Of a stretch of DNA of 64,000 nt, positions 20,776 through 27,746 are shown piece by piece. The notes under the pieces are model-generated. The model saw only the letters and a list, made by a program, of their open reading frames with translations. It ran no database searches and was not told the DNA's origin. The position numbers and the translations under genes were made by a program. The stretch's first letter is position 1; each line of letters begins with the position of its first letter. Origin of the DNA: Roseomonas sp. OT10 (GTDB taxonomy: Bacteria; Pseudomonadota; Alphaproteobacteria; Acetobacterales; Acetobacteraceae); the NCBI RefSeq assembly GCF_020991085.1, contig NZ_CP087719.1, positions 3,678,001-3,742,000 on the forward strand, read 5' to 3'.

Positions 20776-21393
20776 TCAGCGTAGTGGGGAATTGGCCGTG
20801 GGCAGGCCGACGGTCGCGCGCATGTCGGAGGTGAGCCAGGGCGGCCCGCCCTTGGGCGGCCAGATGCCCTGCCGCACCGATTCACCGCGGACCGCAAGGC
20901 GGTCGTTCAGGCTGGGATAGGGCCAGATGTGGGTGAAGCGTGGCGCGCCGTCGGTCGCATACATCGCGATGGTCAGCGGCGAGAGCACCGCGCGCGGCGG
21001 CACGGCGGCCTTCCATGCCTCCAGGGTCGGGCCCAGCCCGCCATGCTTGAGGATGTAGGTGCGGAACTCGTAGACCGCGCCATACGCGCCCGGCGCCACC
21101 GGCGGCAGCTCGGGGAAGGGGACGTAGCTGTCCAGCGCCAGCCCGGTCAGCCATTCGGCGCTGCCGAACGGGTTCGCCGCCAGCAGCGTGCGCCGCCGCT
21201 CGGCGGCGAGGTCCGCCTCCGTCTCGAAGCCGCGCAGCACAAGGATCTGGTTCAGCGGTCCCAGCTCCGTCGTCCAGAGGCCCAGCAGTCGGCCCTTGGC
21301 GCCCGCCTCGCCCGCGAAGGCCTCGATCGCCGGCGCGGCCCTGGACGCCGCGCCCAGCGTCGTCGTCAGGGTTGCGATCTCATAGCGCTGCAT
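20776..21393 (-). CDS. NIPSNAP family protein (double domain)
   Basis: 205-aa protein with two dimeric α/β-barrel halves. The second half carries the typical NIPSNAP start YEFRTYILKHGGLGPTLEAW and the end FTHIWPYPSLNDRL, where the HIWPY block is diagnostic. The first half (MQRYEIATLTTTL, LGPLNQILVLRGFE) is a diverged copy. NIPSNAP proteins are common beside bacterial catabolic genes, role unclear. It overlaps the end of the upstream flavoprotein gene by 14 nt. A one-domain relative lies at 40116, again beside a flavoprotein. Confidence 0.85.
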   Translation of the reverse strand: MQRYEIATLTTTLGAASRAAPAIEAFAGEAGAKGRLLGLWTTELGPLNQILVLRGFETEADLAAERRRTLLAANPFGSAEWLTGLALDSYVPFPELPPVAPGAYGAVYEFRTYILKHGGLGPTLEAWKAAVPPRAVLSPLTIAMYATDGAPRFTHIWPYPSLNDRLAVRGESVRQGIWPPKGGPPWLTSDMRATVGLPTANSPLR

Positions 21394-23137
21394 GCGGTTC
21401 CTCCTTGCGCGGCGCGGCGCCGGGCTGCGCCGCGTCCTGCGGTGCCGGCCCCGCCACGCCGGCCAGGTCGAGTCCGGCGATGAAGCCGAAGGTCATGCCC
21501 GGGCCGAGGTTGATCCCCCCCGCCGGGTAGTGGCCCGCCATCACGCTGGCCATGTCGCTGCCCACGGCGTAGAGGCCGGGGATCGGCCCCCCTGCCCCGT
21601 CCAGCACGCGGGCGCGCTCGTCCGTGCGCAGCCCGGCGAAGGTGCCCAGGCTGCCCGGCACCACCTTCACCGCGTAGAAGGGGCCGCACTCGATCGGCGC
21701 GACGCAAGGGTTGGGCTTGCGGTCCGGCTCGCCCTGGATGCGCTCGTAGGGGGTGCCGCCGCGATCGAATTCCGGGTCGCGCCCCTCGCGGGCGTGGCGG
21801 TTGAAGCGCTCGACCGTCTCTGCCAGCGCACCGGGATCGATGCCGCATTCGACCGCCAGCGCCTCGATCGTGTGACCGCGCCTGAGGTAGCCGCTGCGCA
21901 GGTGCGGGCCGAGGGGGAAGGGAAACGGCTTGGCCGCGCCCAGACCGTAGCGGCGCTGGAAGGCGCGGTCGCAGACCAGCCAGCACGCCACCTCCTCGCC
22001 CGGCGCCGTGGCGGCGAACAGGCAGCGCATGAGGTCATGGTAGGAGCCCGCCTCGTTCACGAAGCGCCGGCCGTCGCGGCGCACCGCGATCAGGCCGGGC
22101 TTCGCACGCTCGATCAGGTGCGGGAAGTTGGTGATGCCGCCATCCCGGCGCGGCACGCGGGAGACGGGGGCCCAGGCCGCCGGGTCGGGGAAGTCGTCGG
22201 CGACGCGGCCCCCTGCGCTCTCGCCCAGGCGCAGGCCGTCGCCCGTGTTGGTGGGCGGTGCCGCGGAATGATGCTCCCGCCCGGTGGGCGCATGGGCGAA
22301 CATCGCCTGCTGCCGGGACGGGTCATGGGGAAAGCCGCCGCAGGCCAGCACCACGCCGCGGCGCACCGCCACGGCGCACTCGCCCTGCGGCGTGCGCAGC
22401 ACCGCGCCACGCACCGCGTCGCCCTCGCGGACCAGCCGCACGACGGCCGTGCCCTCGCGCAGCACCACCCCCGCATCGGCGGCCGAGCGCAGCAGCCGCG
22501 CCGCGAGCGCGTTGCCGTTGACCAGCTGCTGGCTGCGGCCATGCGTGGCAAGGTCGCGCCCATGGCGGGCGAAGCGCTTCGCCACGTGCCAGGCCGATCC
22601 AGGGGCGCGGAAGGCGTTGAGGAAGTGCTTCAGATCCTGGCCCGAGGCGATGGCCATGCCGCCCACCGTCGTCTCCGCCAGCGGCGGGCGCAGCCGGTCG
22701 CGCAGCGGCCCCAGCGCCCGGCCGTCATAGGGCGCGCCGCAGACGGAACGGCCGCCCGTGCCGGCGCCGGGGGTGCGGCCGTGGAAGTCCGGCATGGCGT
22801 TGCCGGGGATGAAGCGGACGGCGGTGCGCGCCTCGAAGAAGGCGACCATGCGCGGCCCCGCCTCCAGGAAGGCATCCACCTTCGCCGCGTCGAAGCCTCG
22901 GCCCAGCTCGTGCTGGAGGTAGCGGCGCGGCTCCGACACGTCCTCCACGATGCCGGCCCGCACCGCGAGCGGATTGCGCGGGATCCAGAGCCAGCCGCCC
23001 GACCAGGCGGTGGTGCCGCCAAAGAGCGGGTCCTTCTCCACCAGCAGCACGGAGAGGCCGTGCAGCGCCGCCGTCACGGCCGCTGCCATCCCGCTGGCGC
23101 CGGAGCCGGCGACCAGAACGTCATAGGTCTCGGGCAT
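21380..23137 (-). CDS. FAD-dependent dehydrogenase, KstD/fumarate-reductase flavoprotein type (paralog 2)
   Basis: 585-aa flavoprotein very similar along its length to the product of 18217–19947. GSGASG near residue 11 binds FAD; GGTTAWSGGWLWIPRNP, RFVNEAGSYHDL, and the C-terminal HYPAGGINLGPGMTFGF (Tyr537 and Gly541 of a Y-x3-G motif) match KstD-like enzymes. A ~30-residue Ala/Pro tail is extra. The start is ATG 23137 (MPETYDVLV); the longer in-frame start would add an Arg-rich non-conserved leader. It directly follows iclR (58 nt) and overlaps the NIPSNAP gene, so the two paralogs sit in one operon. Confidence 0.9.
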   Translation of the reverse strand: MPETYDVLVAGSGASGMAAAVTAALHGLSVLLVEKDPLFGGTTAWSGGWLWIPRNPLAVRAGIVEDVSEPRRYLQHELGRGFDAAKVDAFLEAGPRMVAFFEARTAVRFIPGNAMPDFHGRTPGAGTGGRSVCGAPYDGRALGPLRDRLRPPLAETTVGGMAIASGQDLKHFLNAFRAPGSAWHVAKRFARHGRDLATHGRSQQLVNGNALAARLLRSAADAGVVLREGTAVVRLVREGDAVRGAVLRTPQGECAVAVRRGVVLACGGFPHDPSRQQAMFAHAPTGREHHSAAPPTNTGDGLRLGESAGGRVADDFPDPAAWAPVSRVPRRDGGITNFPHLIERAKPGLIAVRRDGRRFVNEAGSYHDLMRCLFAATAPGEEVACWLVCDRAFQRRYGLGAAKPFPFPLGPHLRSGYLRRGHTIEALAVECGIDPGALAETVERFNRHAREGRDPEFDRGGTPYERIQGEPDRKPNPCVAPIECGPFYAVKVVPGSLGTFAGLRTDERARVLDGAGGPIPGLYAVGSDMASVMAGHYPAGGINLGPGMTFGFIAGLDLAGVAGPAPQDAAQPGAAPRKEEPHAAL

Positions 23138-23195
23138 TTCTCCCCCGGCCCTGTGGGCTCTGCTTCTTTGCGCTGCCCCGTCCGGGGGCTTGGCC

Positions 23196-24011
23196 TCAGG
23201 CCGCCGCGTCGATCCGCGCCGGCTCCGGCCGCCGATCGGAGAAGAAGCGCGAGCCACGGCTGGCCTCGCCCATCTCCAGCGACGCCTCGCGCAGCTCCGG
23301 CGCCAGGGCGTGCATGCGTGCCTCGTCCAGCCGCACGAGGGGGCCGGCGAGGCTCAGCACGCCGATCACCTCCTGCGTGTCCGGCTGCCGCACGGGGATG
23401 GCGATGGCGGCCGTGCCTGGCGCGAAGCCTTCCGTCATGACGGCATAGCCTCGCTCCCGCGCCAGGCGCAGCCGCTCCAGCAGGGCCTGCACCGTCGCGG
23501 GCGCGTTGCGGCCGAGGCGCTGCGGCTCGCCGAAGCCCTGGCGGCTGACCATCGCCATCGCCGCCTCGTCCGACATGGTGGAGAGCCAGGCGTGGCCATT
23601 GGCGGTGGAGGAGAGATGCGCCACCGCCCCGTCATCGGGGTCGTAGCGCAGCCCGTCCCGCGCCCCCTGGCACTTCGTCACCCAGATCAGCTCCCCGCCG
23701 CTGACGATGCCCAGCCGGCACAGCTCGCCATGGCGGAAGGCCAGCCGGTCCACGATCGGCTGGGCGATGTCGGGGATGCCGTTGCGGGCGAGGTAGGTCA
23801 GGCCCAGCGAGACGAGCCGGATGGTGAGCAGGTAGGGCCCGCCTTCGCGCTCCTGGCGGACGTAGCCCTGCTGCACCAGCTCGGTCAGCAGCCGGTGCGT
23901 GGCGCTGCGCGGGATGTCCAGCGTATCCGCCAGGACGTGCAGCGGCAGCCCGTCGGCATGCAGCGACAGCATCTCCAGCAGCCGCAGGGCACGGTCGAGG
24001 ACGCTGCTCAT
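23196..24011 (-). CDS. IclR family transcriptional regulator
   Basis: 271-aa regulator. The winged helix at residues 1–65 (SSVLDRALRLLEMLS, LPLHVLADTLDIPRSATHRLLTELV, GYVRQE) is followed by the IclR effector domain (about 75–255; LIWVTKCQG, GHAWLSTMS, AAIAIPVRQPD, VIGVLSLAGP). It is divergent from the SBP gene at 24168, and between them lies a 15-bp perfect palindrome that overlaps the probable promoter. The same palindrome occurs at 31401, so this protein probably controls both divergent gene sets. A plausible promoter is TTGAAA (24098–24103) and TAAATT (24074–24079) on the minus strand with 18 nt spacing. Confidence 0.93.
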   Translation of the reverse strand: MSSVLDRALRLLEMLSLHADGLPLHVLADTLDIPRSATHRLLTELVQQGYVRQEREGGPYLLTIRLVSLGLTYLARNGIPDIAQPIVDRLAFRHGELCRLGIVSGGELIWVTKCQGARDGLRYDPDDGAVAHLSSTANGHAWLSTMSDEAAMAMVSRQGFGEPQRLGRNAPATVQALLERLRLARERGYAVMTEGFAPGTAAIAIPVRQPDTQEVIGVLSLAGPLVRLDEARMHALAPELREASLEMGEASRGSRFFSDRRPEPARIDAAA

Positions 24012-24105
24012 GACGGCCGACCATCTGCGGGGGGGACGGGGGATGGACGGGGGGCGCTGCAGCACATGCCGTGAATTTAGACTAGACTGGCACGAAGTTT
24101 CAATA

Positions 24106-24120
24106 TGGAATGCTATTCCA
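24106..24120. promoter_or_regulatory. Candidate IclR operator, site 1
   Basis: Perfect palindrome TGGAAT-GCT-ATTCCA midway between the divergent iclR and SBP genes, adjoining a possible minus-strand -35 (24098–24103). Site 2 at 31401–31413 has the same half-sites. IclR proteins often bind short palindromes of this form. Confidence 0.65.
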
Positions 24121-24167
24121 GAGGACGGGGTGAACCCTGCTCCTGTCGATGTGAGGGAGGAGTTTCC

Positions 24168-25403
24168 ATGACCGCATTCCGTGCGCCCGGCCTCGGGCGA
24201 CGCACCGCACTGGCCGGCTCGGCCGCCATCCTGGCCGCGCCCTGGATCCGCTCGGCCCGCGCGGCCGAGGATACGATCAAGCTCGGCCTGGTCTTCGCGA
24301 AGCAGGGCACCTGGACCGAGCAGGGGGAGCAGCTGGTCAGCGGCGCCCGGATCGCGCTGGAGCAGGCCGGCGGCAAGGCGTTGGGCCGGCCGGTCGAGCT
24401 GGTCTGGCTGGACGAGCCGAGCCCGCAGGTGGCGCAGCAGAACATGCAGAAGCTGGTCGAGGAGGAGAAGGTCGCGGCCGTGATCGGCGGCACCAACAGC
24501 GGCACCTCCCTCGCCATGGCCTCGGTCGCCAAGCGCGCGAAGGTGCCCTACATCACGCCGAACGCGGCGGCGCGCGAGATCACCGGCAAGGACTGCAACC
24601 GCTATACCTTCCGGGTGCTGACGACGACGCCCGTCGCCTCCCGCGCCATGGCGCCACACCTGACCGCCATCGGCAAGAAGTGGTACTTCCTCACCGCCTC
24701 CTATGCCTTCGGCCAGGACATCTACACCTCGATGAAGGGGCTGCTGGAGGAAGCGGGCGGCCGCGAGGTGGCGCGCGACAACACGCCGCTGGGCACCACC
24801 GACTTCTCCTCCTTCATCCTCAAGATCCGCTCGGCGCGGCCGGACGTGGTGGTGGCGGGGCTGCCGGGCGGCGACCTCTCCACCTTCCTCAAGCAGTACG
24901 GCGAGATGGGCATGAAGGGCCGCATCCCCGTGGCCTGCCCGATCATCGGCGACGCCGACCTCTGGGCCATCGGGCCGCAGGCGGCGACGGGCATCTTCGG
25001 CAAGCCCTGGCACTTCAGCGACCCGACCAACCCGGAGGCCGACCGCACCTTCGCCGCCGCCTACCAGGCGCGCCACAACAAGCCCGCCGCGGACAAGGCC
25101 TGGCTGGGCTGGATGAGCATGCGCACCCTTCTGGGCGGGATCGAGCAGGCGAAGTCGGTGAAGCCGCAGGACATCGTCGCCGCGCTGGAAACGGCGCGCT
25201 TCCCGGACGGGGCGGTGGACGCCTACTACCGGTCCTGGGACCACCAGATGCTGCGCCGCTGCCTGGTGATGAAGGTGAAGGAGCGCATCACCGACCGCTG
25301 GGACTGGCTCGACCTGCTGGCCCAGGCGCCGGAGAAGCCGGGCGAGCTGGAGGCGCTCTACGGCACCCAGGCGGAGATCGGCTGCCAGATGGAAGCGCCC
25401 TGA
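24168..25403 (+). CDS. Branched-chain-type ABC transporter substrate-binding protein (LivK-like)
   Basis: 411-aa periplasmic binding protein. The signal peptide has a twin-Arg start (LGRRTALAG) and an AAPWIRSARA end, with cleavage near residue 32. The mature part follows the Peripla_BP_6 pattern: IKLGLVFAKQGTWTEQGEQL, AVIGGTNSGTSLAMASVA and AYQARHNKPAADKAWLGW. In this family the ligands range from branched amino acids to aromatic acids, short-chain amides and urea. There is no permease beside it; the only Liv permease/ATPase genes in the window (32.5–36 kb) carry the same upstream palindrome, so they probably form one transporter. GGGAGGAG precedes the ATG. Confidence 0.92.
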   Translation: MTAFRAPGLGRRTALAGSAAILAAPWIRSARAAEDTIKLGLVFAKQGTWTEQGEQLVSGARIALEQAGGKALGRPVELVWLDEPSPQVAQQNMQKLVEEEKVAAVIGGTNSGTSLAMASVAKRAKVPYITPNAAAREITGKDCNRYTFRVLTTTPVASRAMAPHLTAIGKKWYFLTASYAFGQDIYTSMKGLLEEAGGREVARDNTPLGTTDFSSFILKIRSARPDVVVAGLPGGDLSTFLKQYGEMGMKGRIPVACPIIGDADLWAIGPQAATGIFGKPWHFSDPTNPEADRTFAAAYQARHNKPAADKAWLGWMSMRTLLGGIEQAKSVKPQDIVAALETARFPDGAVDAYYRSWDHQMLRRCLVMKVKERITDRWDWLDLLAQAPEKPGELEALYGTQAEIGCQMEAP

Positions 25404-25431
25404 TGGCACGGTCCTGACGGGAAGCCCCACC

Positions 25432-26253
25432 ATGGCGGAGCTTCCTGCCGCGCCCGCCGGCGCCATCCGGCTGGATGGCGCCACCCGGCTGCACGTCATC
25501 ATCGGCGACCCGATCGCCCAGGTGAAATCGCCCGACGGCGTCAGCCGGGCCCTCGCCGCACGCGGGCTGAACGCCGTTCTGGTGCCCATCCAAGTGCCGC
25601 CGGATGCGGTGGCGGGCTTCGTGCGCGGCGCCAGCCTGGCGCGGAACCTGGACGGCATCATCGTCACCGTGCCGCACAAGTTCGCCGCCGCGTCGCTCTG
25701 CGACACGCTCACCGACCGCGCCCGCTTCCTCGGCGCGGTGAACGTGATGCGGCGCAACCCCGATGGCGGCTGGCACGGCGACATGACGGATGGCGAGGGC
25801 CATGTCGCCAGCCTGCGCGCCGGGGGATGCGAACCCGCCGGGCGGCGCGCGCTGCTGGTCGGCTCCGGCGGCGCGGGCACGGCCATCGCGCTCGCGCTGC
25901 ACGAGGCGGGGGTGGCGGAGCTGGCGATCCACGATGCCGACGCGGCGCGGCGCGACCAGCTGATCGATCGCCTCGCCGGGCGCGGCGGCGCGCCGGTCGT
26001 GGCCGGCAGCGACGACCCGGCGGGCTATGAACTGGTGGTCAACGCCACCCCCGCCGGGATGCGCCCAGGCGACCCGCTGCCGGTGCGGACGGAGCGACTC
26101 TCGCCCGATGCCTTCGTCTCGGACGTCGTCACCGTGCCGGAGGTGACGCCGCTGCTCGCCGCCGCCCGCGCCCGCGGCTGCGGCACCCGCACGGGCACCG
26201 GCATGTTCGAGGCGGTGCGCGACCGGATGGTGGCGTTCCTGCTGGCGGATTGA
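25432..26253 (+). CDS. Shikimate dehydrogenase-like (AroE family) oxidoreductase, probably catabolic
   Basis: 273-aa AroE-fold enzyme. The catalytic Lys83 (TVPHK), Asn104 (GAVNV) and Asp120 (MTDGEG) are present, and the Rossmann loop LLVGSGGAGTA lies near 141–151. The substrate pocket differs: the usual SxSP pair that binds the shikimate carboxylate reads VKSP (Val31, Ser33). Biosynthetic AroE would keep both Ser, so quinate or another hydroaromatic acid is more likely. It is 28 nt after the SBP gene and shares its operon. A structured repeat element begins at its stop codon. Confidence 0.85.
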   Translation: MAELPAAPAGAIRLDGATRLHVIIGDPIAQVKSPDGVSRALAARGLNAVLVPIQVPPDAVAGFVRGASLARNLDGIIVTVPHKFAAASLCDTLTDRARFLGAVNVMRRNPDGGWHGDMTDGEGHVASLRAGGCEPAGRRALLVGSGGAGTAIALALHEAGVAELAIHDADAARRDQLIDRLAGRGGAPVVAGSDDPAGYELVVNATPAGMRPGDPLPVRTERLSPDAFVSDVVTVPEVTPLLAAARARGCGTRTGTGMFEAVRDRMVAFLLAD

Positions 26254-26628
26254 TACGCACGGCCCCCGTGGCCCGGGGGCAAGGCTCTGCCTCGCCCCCG
26301 TACCCCCACTCCGCCAGGACCCTGCGGGCCCTGGACCCGAGGAGTGCTACCGCGCGGATGACTGCGACGGGGTCACAGCGCCGAGGAGCCATGCTCCTCG
26401 GCGGGCACGGCCTCCATGCTCGCGGACGCCTTCTGAAGTTTTTCCAGAGTCCCGCCTGTCCACGCTCTGTCAGGGTTCAGCCCGGAGGCTGACTCCTACC
26501 GTGAAGAACCAACTCCCAGCGGGGACCGGGGCCCGCTTGTGGCCCCGGCAGGGGAGGGTCTGGGAGGGGACGGCGTCCCCTCCCGGTCCGACGCCCGAAC
26601 ACCACAGCACAACGGGTCAGATCATCCC
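26251..26628 (+). repeat. Structured intergenic element, copy B (full length)
   Basis: Starts at the stop codon of the AroE-like gene (TGATACGCACGG) and ends GGGTCAGATCATCCC, as copy A does. Blocks in the same order as A: GGGGGCAAGG…GCCTCGCCCCC near 26275; the CCAGGACCC/GGGCCCTGG pair; hairpin 26379–26403 (same arms as A, loop CAT); the CCGGGGCC hairpin with loop CGCTTGT near 26525; and terminal hairpin 26562–26584 (GGGAGGGGAC with GTCCCCTCCC). The terminal stem has a different sequence from A but stays fully paired. The remaining 75 nt to 26703 hold nothing recognisable. Confidence 0.85.
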
Positions 26629-26703
26629 ACCGTCAGTATGAGGCAGGGACGGTGCGGGCCGCGGCGGGGAACGGGGCAGCGTCACTGTCCGACGCCGCAG
26701 GGC

Positions 26704-27687
26704 CTACTCCACCGTGATGTTCCGCTCGCGGATGACCTGGCGCCACTTGCTGGTTTCCGCCGCGAAGTAGGCGGGGAACTCGGCCGGCGTGCCGCCAACC
26801 GGCTCGATCGCCAACGGCAGCAGCCGCTCGCGCACCTCGTCGGATCGCATCGCCTCGGCGGTGGCCTCCGCAAGGCGTGCCAGGATCGGCGTCTGCAGGC
26901 CGGCCGGGGCGAAGAGGGCGAGGTCGGAGTTGACCTGGTAGCCGGGCAGGCCGGATTCGGCGATGGTCGGCACGTCCGGCAGATGCGGGCTGCGCTCCAG
27001 CGAGGTCACGGCCAGCGCGCGCATTGCGCCGTCCCGGAGGAACGGGATGCAGGTGACCAGATCGACGAAGGAGAGGGTGATCTCCCCGGTCAGCACGGCC
27101 TGCGCCGCCGGTCCGCCGCCGCGATAGGGGGCGTGCAGCATCTCCACGCCCGAGCGCTGGGCGAAGAGCTCGGCCGAGAGGTGGTTGACGACGCCGATGC
27201 CGCCGGAGCCGTAGCTGATCTTCCGCGGCTCCGCCCGGGCGGCGGCCGCCAGGTCGGCGAGCGTCCGGAGGGGGGAGTCGGCACGCACGCAGACCGCCTG
27301 GCAGTTGCTGGCGAGCAGGCTGATCGGCGTGAACGCCGTGTCGTTGTCGTAGGGCGTCCGGTAGAGCAGCGCCGCCATCGCGTAGGTGCTGTTGGGGCTG
27401 ACCAGCAGCGTGTAGCCGTCCGGCCGCGCGCGGGCGACGAGGCCGGAGCCGACGATGCCACCCGCCCCGGCGCGGTTGTCGGGAACGAAGGGCTGGCCGA
27501 GCGTGGTGGACAGGCGCTGCGCCAGGACACGCCCGACGATGTCCGTGGCGCCGCCGGCGGCGAAGGGAATGACGACCGTCACCTGCCGCGCCGGATAGCC
27601 CGGCTGGGCCAGGGCGGGGCGCGTGGCGGCCGCCCCCGTCATCAGTGCCAGGGCCGAGGTCCCGAAGCTGCGTCGGCTGAATGTCAT
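26704..27687 (-). CDS. Tripartite tricarboxylate transporter substrate-binding protein (Bug family)
   Basis: 327-aa Bug-type periplasmic receptor. The Tat-like signal (FSRRSFG, then a hydrophobic core) ends at ALA-Q near residue 27. The mature protein follows the family closely: YPARQVTVVIPFAAGGATDIVGR, FVPDNRAGAGGIVGS, ISYGSGGIGVVNHLSAELF and APYRGGGPAAQAVLTG. Bug receptors bind di/tricarboxylates, aromatic acids or nicotinate and usually work with TctAB membrane proteins, which are absent here. AGGAGA precedes the ATG. It is last in the leftward set from 31.3 kb, 59 nt after the flavoprotein gene. Confidence 0.93.
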   Translation of the reverse strand: MTFSRRSFGTSALALMTGAAATRPALAQPGYPARQVTVVIPFAAGGATDIVGRVLAQRLSTTLGQPFVPDNRAGAGGIVGSGLVARARPDGYTLLVSPNSTYAMAALLYRTPYDNDTAFTPISLLASNCQAVCVRADSPLRTLADLAAAARAEPRKISYGSGGIGVVNHLSAELFAQRSGVEMLHAPYRGGGPAAQAVLTGEITLSFVDLVTCIPFLRDGAMRALAVTSLERSPHLPDVPTIAESGLPGYQVNSDLALFAPAGLQTPILARLAEATAEAMRSDEVRERLLPLAIEPVGGTPAEFPAYFAAETSKWRQVIRERNITVE

Positions 27688-27746
27688 CCCGTTTCTCCTT
27701 GGACAGTGCAGGGAACAGTGCAGGCCACGTCCGACCCGGCGCGGCG

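Noticed and set aside
18217-23137. Steroid degradation cluster
   Set aside because: The flavoproteins resemble KstD, but no ketosteroid hydroxylase, ring-cleavage dioxygenase or Mce genes are present, and this flavoprotein family acts on many other substrates.
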